A stretch of 64,000 bases of DNA from Ruegeria_C sp040830705 (lineage in GTDB: Bacteria; Pseudomonadota; Alphaproteobacteria; Rhodobacterales; Rhodobacteraceae): positions 1 to 64,000 of the forward strand of contig JBFOME010000015.1 of the NCBI GenBank assembly GCA_040830705.1. The letters are read 5' to 3'. Both the position numbers and the translations under genes were made by a program. The first letter of the stretch is position 1; each line of letters opens with the position of its first letter. This document shows positions 32,945 through 41,487 of this stretch, in pieces. The notes under the pieces are model-generated. The model worked only from the letters and a program-made list of their open reading frames with translations. It was not told the DNA's origin and ran no database searches.

Positions 32945-33859
32945 ATGACAAAGGATCGCCCGGTTCTTGGCATCACTTTGATGCTCGGCTTTTGCGTGCT
33001 CGCCCCCATGGGCGATGCGATTGCGAAGCTGTTGTCGAACAGCCTTCCGATCAGTCAGCTGGTGCTTGTGCGCTTCGCCATTCAGGCCGTGATCCTGATG
33101 CCCTTGGTCTGGCTGACAGGACGGCACTGGCGAATGCCCTGGCGTCACTGGAAACTGGCCGCGTTGCGCACCCTGCTGCATATGGTGGGGATCGGGGCAA
33201 TGTTCACCGCGCTGAAATACCTGCCGCTGGCGGATGCGGTCGCCATCGCCTTCGTAATGCCGTTCATCATGCTGTTGTTGGGCAAGGTCTTTCTGAATGA
33301 AGAGGTCGGCAAGCGCCGCATCATCGCCTGCACGGTGGGCTTCGTCGGAACCCTTATGGTGATCCAGCCCAGTTTTGCCGCGGTCGGCTGGAATGCGCTC
33401 TGGCCGCTTGTTGTGGCCGTGGTCTTTGCCTTTTTCATGCTGGTGACCCGGAAATTGGCGAAAGAGACAGATCCGATTGCACTGCAGGCCGTGTCGGGCG
33501 TCATGGCAACGGTGTTTTTGGCCCCCGCTCTGGTGCTTGGCGATACCCTGGGACTGCATGATCTGGTCATTGCCTTTCCTCAACATTGGGAGGTCTGGTT
33601 GCTGCTGTCGATTGGTCTGCTAGGCACGGTGGCGCACCTGCTGATGACCCTTTCGCTGCGCTATGCGCCATCGGCCACGTTGGCACCAATGCAGTATCTT
33701 GAGATCCCGATGGCAACCCTGATCGGCTGGCTCATCTTCCGTGACCTTCCAAACGGCTTGTCAAGCCTTGGTATCGCCATAACCATTGGTGCGGGGCTCT
33801 ATGTCATACTGCGCGAGCGGGCCATCGCGCGCGATCCCGAGCTAGAAACGCCTGTCTGA
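32945..33859 (+). CDS. EamA-family (DMT) transporter
   Basis: A 304-residue membrane protein with ten predicted helices in two repeats (for example LADAVAIAFVMPFIMLLLGKVFLNEE in the first half and APSATLAPMQYLEIPMATLIGWLIFRD in the second). The substrate is unknown, as for most members. It follows sdaA by 143 bases that contain one hairpin (CCGAAA/GTTTCGG) and converges with thiamine diphosphokinase, overlapping it by 56 bases. Confidence 0.87.
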   Translation: MTKDRPVLGITLMLGFCVLAPMGDAIAKLLSNSLPISQLVLVRFAIQAVILMPLVWLTGRHWRMPWRHWKLAALRTLLHMVGIGAMFTALKYLPLADAVAIAFVMPFIMLLLGKVFLNEEVGKRRIIACTVGFVGTLMVIQPSFAAVGWNALWPLVVAVVFAFFMLVTRKLAKETDPIALQAVSGVMATVFLAPALVLGDTLGLHDLVIAFPQHWEVWLLLSIGLLGTVAHLLMTLSLRYAPSATLAPMQYLEIPMATLIGWLIFRDLPNGLSSLGIAITIGAGLYVILRERAIARDPELETPV

Positions 33860-34502
33860 CCTGCCCCAGCGCAGCACGCGGAACCATCACGATCATGCCC
33901 GGATTGTCGAAACGCAAACGCAACGGACCAGTGACCTCGTTTGAGGTTCCGACCCGCCCGGCGGGCGTGAATGCGATCCCGTCGATTGGCCAGCGCAGCC
34001 CCTCAGAGCGTCCCATTACCGGTGCCAATGGAAACAGTGAGAGTGTGGCCCCCTTGTCCAGCGTCAGCGCGATCTGGGGCGGCGCATGAAAGATCACCTC
34101 ATGTGCACCGATCAGCAGGCAAGATGATGTTTCTCTCCGAACCAAAGTGTTTAGGACGGCAAGTTGATGGTCCACCCGACCGCCCAGGAATCCGGCAGCC
34201 AGCACCAGCGGCGCCGAGATATGGCGCAACGCCTTGTCGAAATCCGTGCTGTCCTGTTCACGAATCGGAAACAGGCGATCCGCGGGAATACGCGCGGCCG
34301 TGTCTGCGTCCAGCGAATCGAAATCTCCGAATACGGCGTCGGGCATATGCCCATGATCGAGCGCCGCCCGCGCGCCGCCATCCGCGGCAACCAGCGCCTC
34401 GCTGCCTGACAGAGCAAGCTCCACATCTCCCGCGTCGATCTGACCGCCGCCAATTAACGCGACCGCACCAGATCTAGAAACAATATTAGAAATTTTGCCC
34501 AT
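33804..34502 (-). CDS. thiN: Thiamine diphosphokinase
   Basis: A 232-residue enzyme that transfers pyrophosphate from ATP to thiamine. Family blocks are LVAADGGARAALDHGHMPDAVFGDFDSLD (the Asp-rich catalytic motif), DSTDFDKALRHI and GFLGGRVDHQLAVLNTL. The start is set at the ATG at 34500-34502 (MGKISNIVSRSG), although ATGs at 34514 and 34532 are also in frame and close. Its 3' end overlaps the convergent EamA gene by 56 bases. The ThDP-dependent enzyme at 4076-5650 is one likely user of its product. Confidence 0.88.
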   Translation of the reverse strand: MGKISNIVSRSGAVALIGGGQIDAGDVELALSGSEALVAADGGARAALDHGHMPDAVFGDFDSLDADTAARIPADRLFPIREQDSTDFDKALRHISAPLVLAAGFLGGRVDHQLAVLNTLVRRETSSCLLIGAHEVIFHAPPQIALTLDKGATLSLFPLAPVMGRSEGLRWPIDGIAFTPAGRVGTSNEVTGPLRLRFDNPGMIVMVPRAALGQVRQAFLARDRARWPARAV

Positions 34503-34607
34503 ATTGTTTCCCATTTTGGAGCTTGGCCACATTCTGGCCACGAAATCATACTTTGATTTGCACAGATTCGGGCCGAAATTGACGCTACGCCGATGGTAAA
34601 CGGGTAG

Positions 34608-34621
34608 CCACAAATATGTGG
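34608..34621 (+). promoter_or_regulatory. Short hairpin overlapping the ribosome binding site of the 640-residue acidic protein gene
   Basis: CCACA (34608-34612), AATA, TGTGG (34617-34621): a 5-bp perfect stem whose right arm runs into the GGAGG that precedes the ATG at 34636. It could restrict ribosome access, but it is short. Confidence 0.3.
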
Positions 34622-34635
34622 AGGGCGAGCATCCC

Positions 34636-36558
34636 ATGGTACAGAACAACAAAGTCCTGACGGTCTCTTACGGCACCTTCTCCTGCACTCTGGAAGGGTT
34701 TGACGACTCGTTTGGCACCATGAAGGCCATCGCTGAGTATTTTCGCGATCTGGCCTCGGACGACCGCTATTTCGGGGCCGAGCCTCCGCAACCCGATGCC
34801 GACATGCTTGCCCGTATCGCCCAACGCGAGATTTCGCGCCAGGTCGAGGCACGCACCGAACAGAAACACATCGTGCTGCGCGCGGCTGAAACTGAAGCGG
34901 CACCCGCCGATCAGGCACCCGCCCCTGCGCCGCAACCCGATCCCGCACCGCAGGTAGAAGCCGCTCCGCAGGTCGAAACGGCTCAGGCCCCCGCGCCGCA
35001 ACCGGAACCGGTTGTTGCACCGGCCCCGGCCACGCCACCCGTAGCGGCTGCGCCTACTCCCCCGGAAGCCCCGGTCGCCGAAGCCATCGTCACGCCAGCA
35101 CCGGTCGAAAACACCCCCCCCCCGGCACCCGCCGCACCGCCCGTCGCCGTCAAGCCGCGCATGAGTGCGGCGAGACGGGCCACGAAACCCGAAGTCGTAC
35201 CCGCCGCCGACAGCATCGCCGCCAAACTCCAGCGAATTCGTGAAGTTGTCTCGAACGCGGATCAGGACGCCGCAGCATTGAGCTACTCTGAGGACGAACA
35301 CGCCGAAGACAGCACTCCGCGCGCTGTCGCGGCAGAAGCGGCTTCCGACCTCTCGGAGGCGTTCGAGGATGAGACGCCCTCGACCGAGGCCTTTATGTCG
35401 CTGGGCAGCGACGCTGCGGAAGACACCTATGAGGCAGAGCCAGCCGACGAACCGGTCACGTTGAAACCCGTTGTTATCGAGTCTCTGTTCCAAGATGCCG
35501 ACGACGCAGAAGATGACAATGCGCTGTTCGGGGACCTCGATGACGAGGATGGTGATGATAGCGTCGAGGACGACCTGTCCAACATCCTGATGACCGAAGA
35601 GGCTTCGGACGAGTTCGAAGAAGAAGCCGCGCCGGTGCATGTTCTCAGGATCGATCCGGAGGCACCTGCCTCGCAAACCGACGATGCGCCGGACGGACCG
35701 GACTTTGCGACGGCGCTCTCAGCCGATGACGAGGCCGACCTATTGCGCGAACTCGCCGCAGTCGAAGCCGAGTTGAAGGCGGCTGCCGGAGACGAGACCG
35801 AAGACGCACCGTCCATCACCGACGAATTGCAGGATAAAACGCCCCCCAGCACCACAACCGAGCATGCCACGCTGCCACCTGTGAGCGACGAGGGCGAAGA
35901 CGATAACCTTTCGCGCCTGATGGCCGCCGCTGACGAACGGCTGGACAATCCCAGCGCTTCGACCAGCCGGGACACCTATTCGCACCTGCGCGCTGCTGCG
36001 GCCGTCGCCGAGGCGGAACGTTCCGCCGATGAAACACCGGAAGAAGCGGAAGAGACCGACGAAATTGCCGACGGTCTGACCCATGTGGTACGCCCGCGCC
36101 GCCCGGTTGCAACAGAAAGCACACCGCGCGCCCGCGTCACCAACGACCGCCCCGCCCCGCTCAAGCTGGTGGCCGAGCAGCGCGTCGATCTGGCGACCGA
36201 CAATGGCAGTACTGGCCCGGTCCTGCCGCGCCGCGTTGCCAGCGCCGCGATCGAAGAGACCGATAGCGAGAATGGCGGTTTTGCAGACTATGCTGCGGAA
36301 AACGGTGCCGTGTCGCTTCCCGATCTGCTCGAAGCCGCCGCCGCCTACATGTCTTTCGTCGAAGGCCGCGAACAATTCTCGCGTCCGCAGCTGATGAACA
36401 AGGTGCGCCAGCTCGACAATCAGGAATTCAACCGCGAGGACGGACTGCGCTCCTTTGGTCAATTGCTGCGCGACGGGAAGATCGAGAAAACCAGCGGCGG
36501 GCGCTTTACAGCGTCAGGCGAAATCGGGTTTCGCCCGGACAATCGCGCCGCCGGTTGA
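34636..36558 (+). CDS. Large acidic low-complexity protein with conserved ends, function unknown
   Basis: A 640-residue protein in three parts. Residues 1-75 form a compact domain (VLTVSYGTFSCTLEGFDDSFGTMKAIAEYFRDLASDDRYFG). Residues about 90-540 are low complexity, first Pro/Ala-rich, then strongly acidic (for example DEDGDDSVEDD). Residues about 555-640 are a folded, winged-helix-like end (VSLPDLLEAAAAYMSFVEG, then REQFSRPQLMNKVRQLDNQEFNREDGLRSFGQLLRDGKIEK). The last block suggests DNA or protein binding. Relatives are sometimes labelled chemotaxis CheA, which the sequence does not support. The start ATG at 34636 follows GGAGG. A strong terminator follows the stop. Confidence 0.82.
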   Translation: MVQNNKVLTVSYGTFSCTLEGFDDSFGTMKAIAEYFRDLASDDRYFGAEPPQPDADMLARIAQREISRQVEARTEQKHIVLRAAETEAAPADQAPAPAPQPDPAPQVEAAPQVETAQAPAPQPEPVVAPAPATPPVAAAPTPPEAPVAEAIVTPAPVENTPPPAPAAPPVAVKPRMSAARRATKPEVVPAADSIAAKLQRIREVVSNADQDAAALSYSEDEHAEDSTPRAVAAEAASDLSEAFEDETPSTEAFMSLGSDAAEDTYEAEPADEPVTLKPVVIESLFQDADDAEDDNALFGDLDDEDGDDSVEDDLSNILMTEEASDEFEEEAAPVHVLRIDPEAPASQTDDAPDGPDFATALSADDEADLLRELAAVEAELKAAAGDETEDAPSITDELQDKTPPSTTTEHATLPPVSDEGEDDNLSRLMAAADERLDNPSASTSRDTYSHLRAAAAVAEAERSADETPEEAEETDEIADGLTHVVRPRRPVATESTPRARVTNDRPAPLKLVAEQRVDLATDNGSTGPVLPRRVASAAIEETDSENGGFADYAAENGAVSLPDLLEAAAAYMSFVEGREQFSRPQLMNKVRQLDNQEFNREDGLRSFGQLLRDGKIEKTSGGRFTASGEIGFRPDNRAAG

Positions 36559-36863
36559 ACCTGCTTAAGACCGACAAAAGAACGGGCCGTTGTGGCCCGT
36601 TTTTTTTTGCGTGAAGCTCTCGCATTTGCGGAATGCCACCGGCGGCATCGCTGGTAAGGCAGTACTCATCGTGTCGCGGCCGTCCCCATTTTGGCTGCCC
36701 GGAAACATCGCCGATGATTGCGGTATTCTTACTCGCGCAAACCTCGAAACCATCCGCAAAGAAAGCAATATATAACAAAATGTTATGATCCGCACCTCAC
36801 CCAGATCCAGGAGCAAGTCACAAACTGCGCAGAAATTTGCTCTGCCTAGCGCTGTGCGCGTGT
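36559..36863. other. Intergenic stretch of about 305 bases
   Basis: It holds the terminator at 36573-36609 and a short perfect inverted repeat, ATAACA-AAA-TGTTAT (36772-36786). I see no gene in it. Confidence 0.7.
36573..36609 (+). terminator. Rho-independent terminator after the 640-residue acidic protein gene
   Basis: AACGGGCC, a short loop (GTTGT), GGCCCGTT, then a run of nine T. It is one of the clearest terminators in the window and ends plus-strand transcription before the convergent DUF2842-purA genes. Confidence 0.92.
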
Positions 36864-37088
36864 TTACGAATCCTCTTCACCGGGATCAGCCTGTCCGACC
36901 CCGCGAAAGATGAACTTGAACGGCAATGCCCAGAGCAGGCCGAAACCGATGTAGATCACCAGTTCCAACCAGAGCGGCGGTCGATCCAGCAAGTTCAGAA
37001 CCGAGACGACAGCGACGATATAGACCGGCAACCCCAGCAACAGGATCACCAGCGCCCAGCGCCGCCGCGCCTTGTAGCTCAGCGCCAT
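36864..37088 (-). CDS. DUF2842 family membrane protein
   Basis: A 74-residue protein with two hydrophobic helices (WALVILLLGLPVYIVAVVSVLNLLD and WLELVIYIGFGLLWALPFKFIF) and a charged tail containing GVGQADPGEED. This matches DUF2842, a small alphaproteobacterial membrane family of unknown function. Its ATG overlaps the purA stop codon by one base (TGATG), so it is translationally coupled to purA. Confidence 0.88.
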   Translation of the reverse strand: MALSYKARRRWALVILLLGLPVYIVAVVSVLNLLDRPPLWLELVIYIGFGLLWALPFKFIFRGVGQADPGEEDS

Positions 37089-38383
37089 CAGTCGGCAAAC
37101 GGGTCGGTCACCAGAATGGTGTCGTCCCTCTCCGGGCTGGTGGACAAGAGCGCCACCGGGCAGTCGATCAACTCCTCGACCCGGCGCACATATTTGATGG
37201 CATTCGCGGGCAGATCGGCCCAGCTGCGCGCGCCTTCAGTGGATTCGCTCCACCCCGGCATCTCTTCATAGATGGGCGTGCAGCGGGCTTGCGCATCGGC
37301 AGCGGTGGGCAGGTAATCCACGCGTTCGCCATCCAATTCATAGCCGGTGCAGATCTTGAGGGTTTCGAACCCGTCGAGAACGTCGAGCTTGGTCAACGAG
37401 ATGCCATTTACGCCGCTGGTCGCACAGGTCTGGCGCACGAGGCAGGCATCAAACCAACCACAGCGGCGCTTGCGTCCGGTAGTGGTGCCAAATTCATGGC
37501 CACGTTCGCCCAAGCGCTGGCCGTCCGCGTCATCCAACTCGCTGGGAAACGGTCCTTCGCCCACTCGGGTGGTGTATGCCTTAACGATGCCCAGCACAAA
37601 ATCGATCGAGCCGGGGCCGATGCCAACCCCCGTCGCCGCCTGCCCGGCAATCACGTTGGAGGAGGTCACAAAAGGATAGGTGCCGAAATCGATATCCAGC
37701 AACGCGCCTTGCGCACCTTCAAACAGGATGCGCTTGCCGGCCTTGCGCTTTTCGTTCAGCACTTTCCAGACCGGCGCCGAGAATGGCAGGATTTCCGCCG
37801 CAATTTCTTTGAGTTGCGCGATCAGTGCGTCCCGATCGACCGGATCAATCCCGAGGCCTTTGCGCAGAGGGTCATGGTGCTGCAGTGCGCGATCAACTCG
37901 TGCCTCAAGCGTAGCCTCATCGGCAAGATCAGCCACACGAACCGAACGGCGCCCCACCTTGTCTTCATAGGCCGGGCCGATGCCGCGCCCGGTGGTGCCG
38001 ATCTTGGTTCCCTTGCTAGCGGCTTCTTCGCGGGCGCGGTCGAGCTCTCCGTGAATGGGCAAGATCAGCGGGGTGTTTTCGGCGATCATCAGCGTGTCGG
38101 GCGTGATGTCGACGCCTTGCGCGCGGATCGTCGCGATCTCTTTCATCAGGTGCCAGGGGTCAAGCACCACGCCGTTGCCGATCACGCTTAGCTTGCCCCC
38201 CCGCACAACGCCGGACGGCAGTGCATGCAGCTTGTAGACCGCACCATCGATGACCAGCGTATGACCGGCATTGTGCCCACCCTGAAAGCGCGCGATCACA
38301 TCAGCGCGCTCGCTGAGCCAGTCCACGATCTTGCCTTTTCCTTCGTCACCCCACTGGGCGCCGACAACCACGACATTGGCCAT
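37088..38383 (-). CDS. purA: Adenylosuccinate synthetase
   Basis: PurA makes adenylosuccinate from IMP, aspartate and GTP, the first committed step to AMP. The 431-residue protein opens with the GTP-binding motif VVVVGAQWGDEGKGKIVDWLSE, followed by QGGHNAGHTLVIDG and GRGIGPAYEDK, and the catalytic and dimer regions are complete. The start is at 38381-38383 (MANVVVVGAQWG); the frame is open upstream without homology. The divergent 146-base region towards 38530 must contain its promoter. Confidence 0.97.
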   Translation of the reverse strand: MANVVVVGAQWGDEGKGKIVDWLSERADVIARFQGGHNAGHTLVIDGAVYKLHALPSGVVRGGKLSVIGNGVVLDPWHLMKEIATIRAQGVDITPDTLMIAENTPLILPIHGELDRAREEAASKGTKIGTTGRGIGPAYEDKVGRRSVRVADLADEATLEARVDRALQHHDPLRKGLGIDPVDRDALIAQLKEIAAEILPFSAPVWKVLNEKRKAGKRILFEGAQGALLDIDFGTYPFVTSSNVIAGQAATGVGIGPGSIDFVLGIVKAYTTRVGEGPFPSELDDADGQRLGERGHEFGTTTGRKRRCGWFDACLVRQTCATSGVNGISLTKLDVLDGFETLKICTGYELDGERVDYLPTAADAQARCTPIYEEMPGWSESTEGARSWADLPANAIKYVRRVEELIDCPVALLSTSPERDDTILVTDPFAD

Positions 38384-38529
38384 TGCAGGTCCTTTGCTGC
38401 GAAGAATGAAAACCCGCGCCGGTATAGCGCCGGGATCGCCGGGGCGAAACATCAAATTCGCCGCAGGGGCGCCCTGAGTAGGCCCGAGCCGGGTTTTCTG
38501 GCACAATGGGACATGGCGGAGGATCAAGG

Positions 38530-38751
38530 ATGAAGAAATCAGAGACGGATTTTCAGAAATTCTATTTCGAGAAAGTTGCCATGGGCGAAGGCTGCGGCTG
38601 CGCCGAACGCATCATCGATGTGCATGAGTTCAATCGGCTGGCCGGTAGCGGCAAACGCAAGCGACCCGCTCTCCGCCTGCCCCGGCGCTCTGATCTTAGG
38701 CGGTTCCTGCAGAAAGCTGGGCTGACCTCGCGCCCCTCCGGCAGGAACTAA
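38530..38751 (+). CDS. Small protein of unknown function
   Basis: A 73-residue protein preceded by GGAGGATCAAGG, a good ribosome binding site. It begins MKKSETDFQKFYFEKVAMGEGCGCAERI and ends in a basic, Arg-rich tail. GEGCGCAE contains two adjacent Cys and could bind metal, but I cannot assign a family. It is divergent from purA and 40 bases upstream of the NTF2-like gene on the same strand. Confidence 0.55.
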   Translation: MKKSETDFQKFYFEKVAMGEGCGCAERIIDVHEFNRLAGSGKRKRPALRLPRRSDLRRFLQKAGLTSRPSGRN

Positions 38752-38791
38752 GACGGCATTAAGTCATCGGTAAATTTTCAAGGAGCTATTC

Positions 38792-39184
38792 ATGGACACC
38801 GAAACTGTCATTCGCACAGTCATCGCCGCCTACGCCGCATCGGATATCGATACGGTTCTGGAATCGTGCACCGATGACATCCACTATTGCGTTCAATCAA
38901 CGCCTGAATGCGGCCCCTACTTCGCCGATTGCCGCGGAAAAGCGGCGTTCGTCGACGCGCTGAACAAATATGTGGAAGACTGGAATTTCGGAGCCTTCGA
39001 ACTGATCGATATTATCGTGTCTGGGAACCGTGCGGCGACGCGGCAGCGGGTCGATTTCATCAATCGCGGGACCGGAGCGCAGTTGCAGACACGGAACGCC
39101 CTGTTCTGGATGGTTGAGGGAGATAAAATCGCCGAAATTCTGGAGTTTCAGGATACCGCAACGATAGCCGCCGCACGAGGGTAA
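38792..39184 (+). CDS. NTF2-like (SnoaL-type) fold protein
   Basis: A 130-residue protein with the pattern of a single-domain SnoaL/NTF2-like protein: an N-terminal helix pair (VIRTVIAAYAASDIDTVLESCTDDIHY), then beta strands containing FELIDIIVSGNRAATRQRVDFINRGTGAQL and NALFWMVEGDKIAEILEFQD. Members bind small ligands or act as isomerases or hydrolases; the role here is not known. It follows the small Cys-containing gene after 40 bases. The ribosome binding site is AAGGAGC. Confidence 0.82.
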   Translation: MDTETVIRTVIAAYAASDIDTVLESCTDDIHYCVQSTPECGPYFADCRGKAAFVDALNKYVEDWNFGAFELIDIIVSGNRAATRQRVDFINRGTGAQLQTRNALFWMVEGDKIAEILEFQDTATIAAARG

Positions 39185-39193
39185 CAAAACAAC

Positions 39194-39514
39194 CTAGTCT
39201 GACAGGCGCACCGGTTCGCCATGCGGCGTTTCCAGATAGGCGCTTTCCCACGCCTTGCGCATTTGCTCCCGCTCCAAATGCTTCGCTTCGCCGCTTTCGG
39301 CCAATAGACCTTCCAGGGTTTCGAGCCAGGCGTTAAAATAATCCGCGCCACCGTTCAACTCGCGTTCCAGCCCGTGCCGTTTCAGCGTCGCCGAGAAACG
39401 CGCCACCCAGTCCGGCCAGTCGAAACGCCCGGTATCGTTCAGATGCACGGTCAGTGCAAAAAGCTGGGCATGCCAGGGCTCTTCAAAAACCGGTTCTGGG
39501 GGTGCGTCGCTCAT
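39194..39514 (-). CDS. Nitrile hydratase accessory protein
   Basis: A 106-residue protein of the nitrile hydratase accessory/activator family, which resembles a truncated beta-subunit domain and helps metal insertion. The family-like segments are EPWHAQLFALTVHLNDTGRFDWPDWVARFSATL and NGGADYFNAWLETLEGLL. The ATG at 39512-39514 overlaps the beta-subunit stop (ATGA). The alpha-beta-accessory order is that of cobalt-type nitrile hydratase operons. Confidence 0.9.
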   Translation of the reverse strand: MSDAPPEPVFEEPWHAQLFALTVHLNDTGRFDWPDWVARFSATLKRHGLERELNGGADYFNAWLETLEGLLAESGEAKHLEREQMRKAWESAYLETPHGEPVRLSD

Positions 39515-40188
39515 ACCGGCTCCAGATAGCTTTGCCACAGATCTAGCACCACTTCATCGCCTGGATGTTCAGGCGCGGCCCAGAGCTGGTCTGCGTGGAA
39601 GACCACGGCATAAAGCGGCTCAGGCGCTTCGCCCAGACCATGCGCATTGCTGTCCGGCAGCACATGCGTGCCGTGTAGGCGGAGGATGTAGCCCTGCGCG
39701 CCCTGCGCATAGATGGGCAATCGCGTATGCCCACCCTCGACCAGACGGTTTGCGGCGGGATGCAGGGTGCGCACCGCCTGCCCTGCTGCAAAGCGCGGTT
39801 CGATGGGGCTGGGCCGGTCCGCGGGGCCACCGCTGGCCAATACGCCAGCGACCGCATTCGCCCGCAGAGCCTTGGAAGCCAGCGCGTGCAACTCCGACGC
39901 CTCGGCACCCTTCAGATCTGCCTCGCTCAGCACTCCGGTTTTGACGAGCAGATCGGCCAGCCCCGAGATCCATTTCTCGTAATAGCTGAACCGGGCATAA
40001 TCCGTAGGCGACAAGCATTCGCGCGCGTGGCGCGAAACGTCGATATTCCACTTGCCCAGCGAACCGCAGGCCAGGGTCACAGCCAGTGCGCGCGCATGCC
40101 ACTCCTCAGCAAAAACAGGCGCGCTTTCGGTGTCGGGCACAACCGGACCATCCCCGAAACGCCCGCCCATATCGTGCACGCGGGTCAT
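39511..40188 (-). CDS. nthB: Nitrile hydratase beta subunit
   Basis: A 225-residue beta subunit, part of the enzyme that hydrates nitriles to amides. The N-terminal motif HDMGGRFGDGPVVPDTESAPVFAEEWHARALAVTLACG and the C-terminal SH3-like barrel (FAAGQAVRTLH, then VVFHADQLWAAPEHPGDEVVLDLWQSYLEP) are typical. It starts just inside the alpha-subunit gene (4-base overlap), and its stop overlaps the accessory gene, so the three genes form one translationally coupled unit. Confidence 0.94.
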   Translation of the reverse strand: MTRVHDMGGRFGDGPVVPDTESAPVFAEEWHARALAVTLACGSLGKWNIDVSRHARECLSPTDYARFSYYEKWISGLADLLVKTGVLSEADLKGAEASELHALASKALRANAVAGVLASGGPADRPSPIEPRFAAGQAVRTLHPAANRLVEGGHTRLPIYAQGAQGYILRLHGTHVLPDSNAHGLGEAPEPLYAVVFHADQLWAAPEHPGDEVVLDLWQSYLEPV

Positions 40189-40808
40189 GCCGGGGCCTCC
40201 GGCATGCGCGCCAGGCCAGTGCCAATCATGCTGTCGCGGGTGACCAGCGCGGCAAGCGCCTCTTCCGATAGACCATCACTACCCTCAGGCCGCATGGGCA
40301 GCACCAGATAGCGTATCTCGGCTGTTGAATCCCAGACCCGCACAGAAGTCTCTGGCGGCAGGGTCACACCGAACTCATCCAGCACCTTCCGCGGCTCCCG
40401 CACAGCGCGGGCGCGGTAGGCATCGGATTTGTACCAGCCTGGTGGAATACCCAGCAGTGGCCACGGGTAACAACTGCACAGGGTGCAGACGACCATGTTG
40501 TGCTGCGCGGGGGTGTTTTCGACCACCACAATATGCTCGCCCTGACGGCCGTAGAACCCCAGTTCGGACACCACTGCGGTGGCGTCATCCAGTAGAGCTG
40601 CCTTGAAGTCGGGATCGCTCCAGGCGCGGGCAACCACTTGCGCGCCGTTCTTCGGGCCAATGCGATTCTGATAGGTGTCGATGATCTCGTCCAAAGCGGC
40701 CGGATCGATCAGCCCCTTGCGCGTCAGGATCGTTTCTAGCGCCTTGACGCGTAGCGCCGGATCGGACGGCAGAAGGCTATGCGGGTGGTCGGAATGGTCA
40801 TGCGGCAT
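40185..40808 (-). CDS. nthA: Nitrile hydratase alpha subunit, cobalt type
   Basis: A 207-residue alpha subunit with the metal-binding motif VCTLCSC (Cys108, Thr109, Leu110, Cys111, Ser112, Cys113). The Thr in CTLCSC is characteristic of the cobalt (III) enzymes; the iron enzymes have CSLCSC. The two outer Cys are normally oxidised to sulfenic and sulfinic acids. The N terminus is rich in His (MPHDHSDHPHS), which may aid cobalt supply. No amidase gene is visible next to it, so downstream use of the amide must be encoded elsewhere or the physiological role differs from nitrile degradation. Confidence 0.95.
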   Translation of the reverse strand: MPHDHSDHPHSLLPSDPALRVKALETILTRKGLIDPAALDEIIDTYQNRIGPKNGAQVVARAWSDPDFKAALLDDATAVVSELGFYGRQGEHIVVVENTPAQHNMVVCTLCSCYPWPLLGIPPGWYKSDAYRARAVREPRKVLDEFGVTLPPETSVRVWDSTAEIRYLVLPMRPEGSDGLSEEALAALVTRDSMIGTGLARMPEAPA

Positions 40809-40959
40809 GGGTCAAGAGTGCGACCCAGGCGCGGACCTGTCCAGTGTCATTCTTGTGATGGCGCCTATCATCGTTTCTGATGCCATTCCTCCCTTGCCCC
40901 TGCCCGCAAACTTGCATACATACCGCGCGATACACGGCCCAAGCTGCGCAGGATTTCCG

Positions 40960-41325
40960 ATGGAAAACGTCGTCCTCATCATTCACCTTCTACTGGCCCT
41001 CGGCCTGATTGCCGTTGTGCTGATGCAACGGTCCGAAGGGGGTGGTCTGGGCATGGGCGGCGGCGGTGGCGGAGCGATGACCGGTCGCGCTGCAGCCACG
41101 GCGCTGAGCAAAGTGACCTGGGTTCTCGCGGTTGCCTTCATCATCACCTCGATCACTCTGACGATCATCGCGGCCAAGAATGCCTCGGGCACGTCGGTCA
41201 TTGATCGGTTGGGGGTTCCTGCCCCGGCGACAAACGAACAGGGCACTACGGATGTGCCTGCAGGTCAGGACCTTCTGCCGCCGGGTATCGGTGACTCTGG
41301 TCCGCTGACGCCGACCGCCGACTAG
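40960..41325 (+). CDS. secG: Preprotein translocase subunit SecG
   Basis: A 121-residue component of the SecYEG channel. It has two transmembrane helices (VVLIIHLLLALGLIAVVLMQ and VTWVLAVAFIITSITLTII) linked by a Gly-rich loop (GGGLGMGGGGGGAMTGR), then a Pro/Thr-rich C-terminal extension. The ATG at 40960 is preferred over the long upstream frame, which overlaps the nthA promoter. It is followed by pyrG after 162 bases, an order seen in many alphaproteobacteria. Confidence 0.94.
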   Translation: MENVVLIIHLLLALGLIAVVLMQRSEGGGLGMGGGGGGAMTGRAAATALSKVTWVLAVAFIITSITLTIIAAKNASGTSVIDRLGVPAPATNEQGTTDVPAGQDLLPPGIGDSGPLTPTAD

Positions 41326-41348
41326 TCTACAACACCTTGCCGTCGAGG

Positions 41349-41376
41349 AAAGAACCGCAACAGCATCTTGCGGTTC
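41349..41376 (+). terminator. Hairpin between secG and pyrG
   Basis: An exact stem (AGAACCGCAA with TTGCGGTTCT, loop CAGCATC) without a real T-run, so termination is doubtful. It may instead stabilise the secG transcript. Confidence 0.4.
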
Positions 41377-41487
41377 TCTTGCGCAATGCGCGCGAATCCT
41401 TTATTAGTGAAGTCCCGTGATGCAGCGGTTTTTCAGCGAACCGTCGGGCATTCGAATCTTGAATTCTCACGGGGTAGACCAACACTC

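Noticed and set aside
41377..41487. A tRNA-like T-arm (TTCGAATC) between secG and pyrG
   Set aside because: No acceptor stem, anticodon arm or CCA-adjacent pairing could be built around it.
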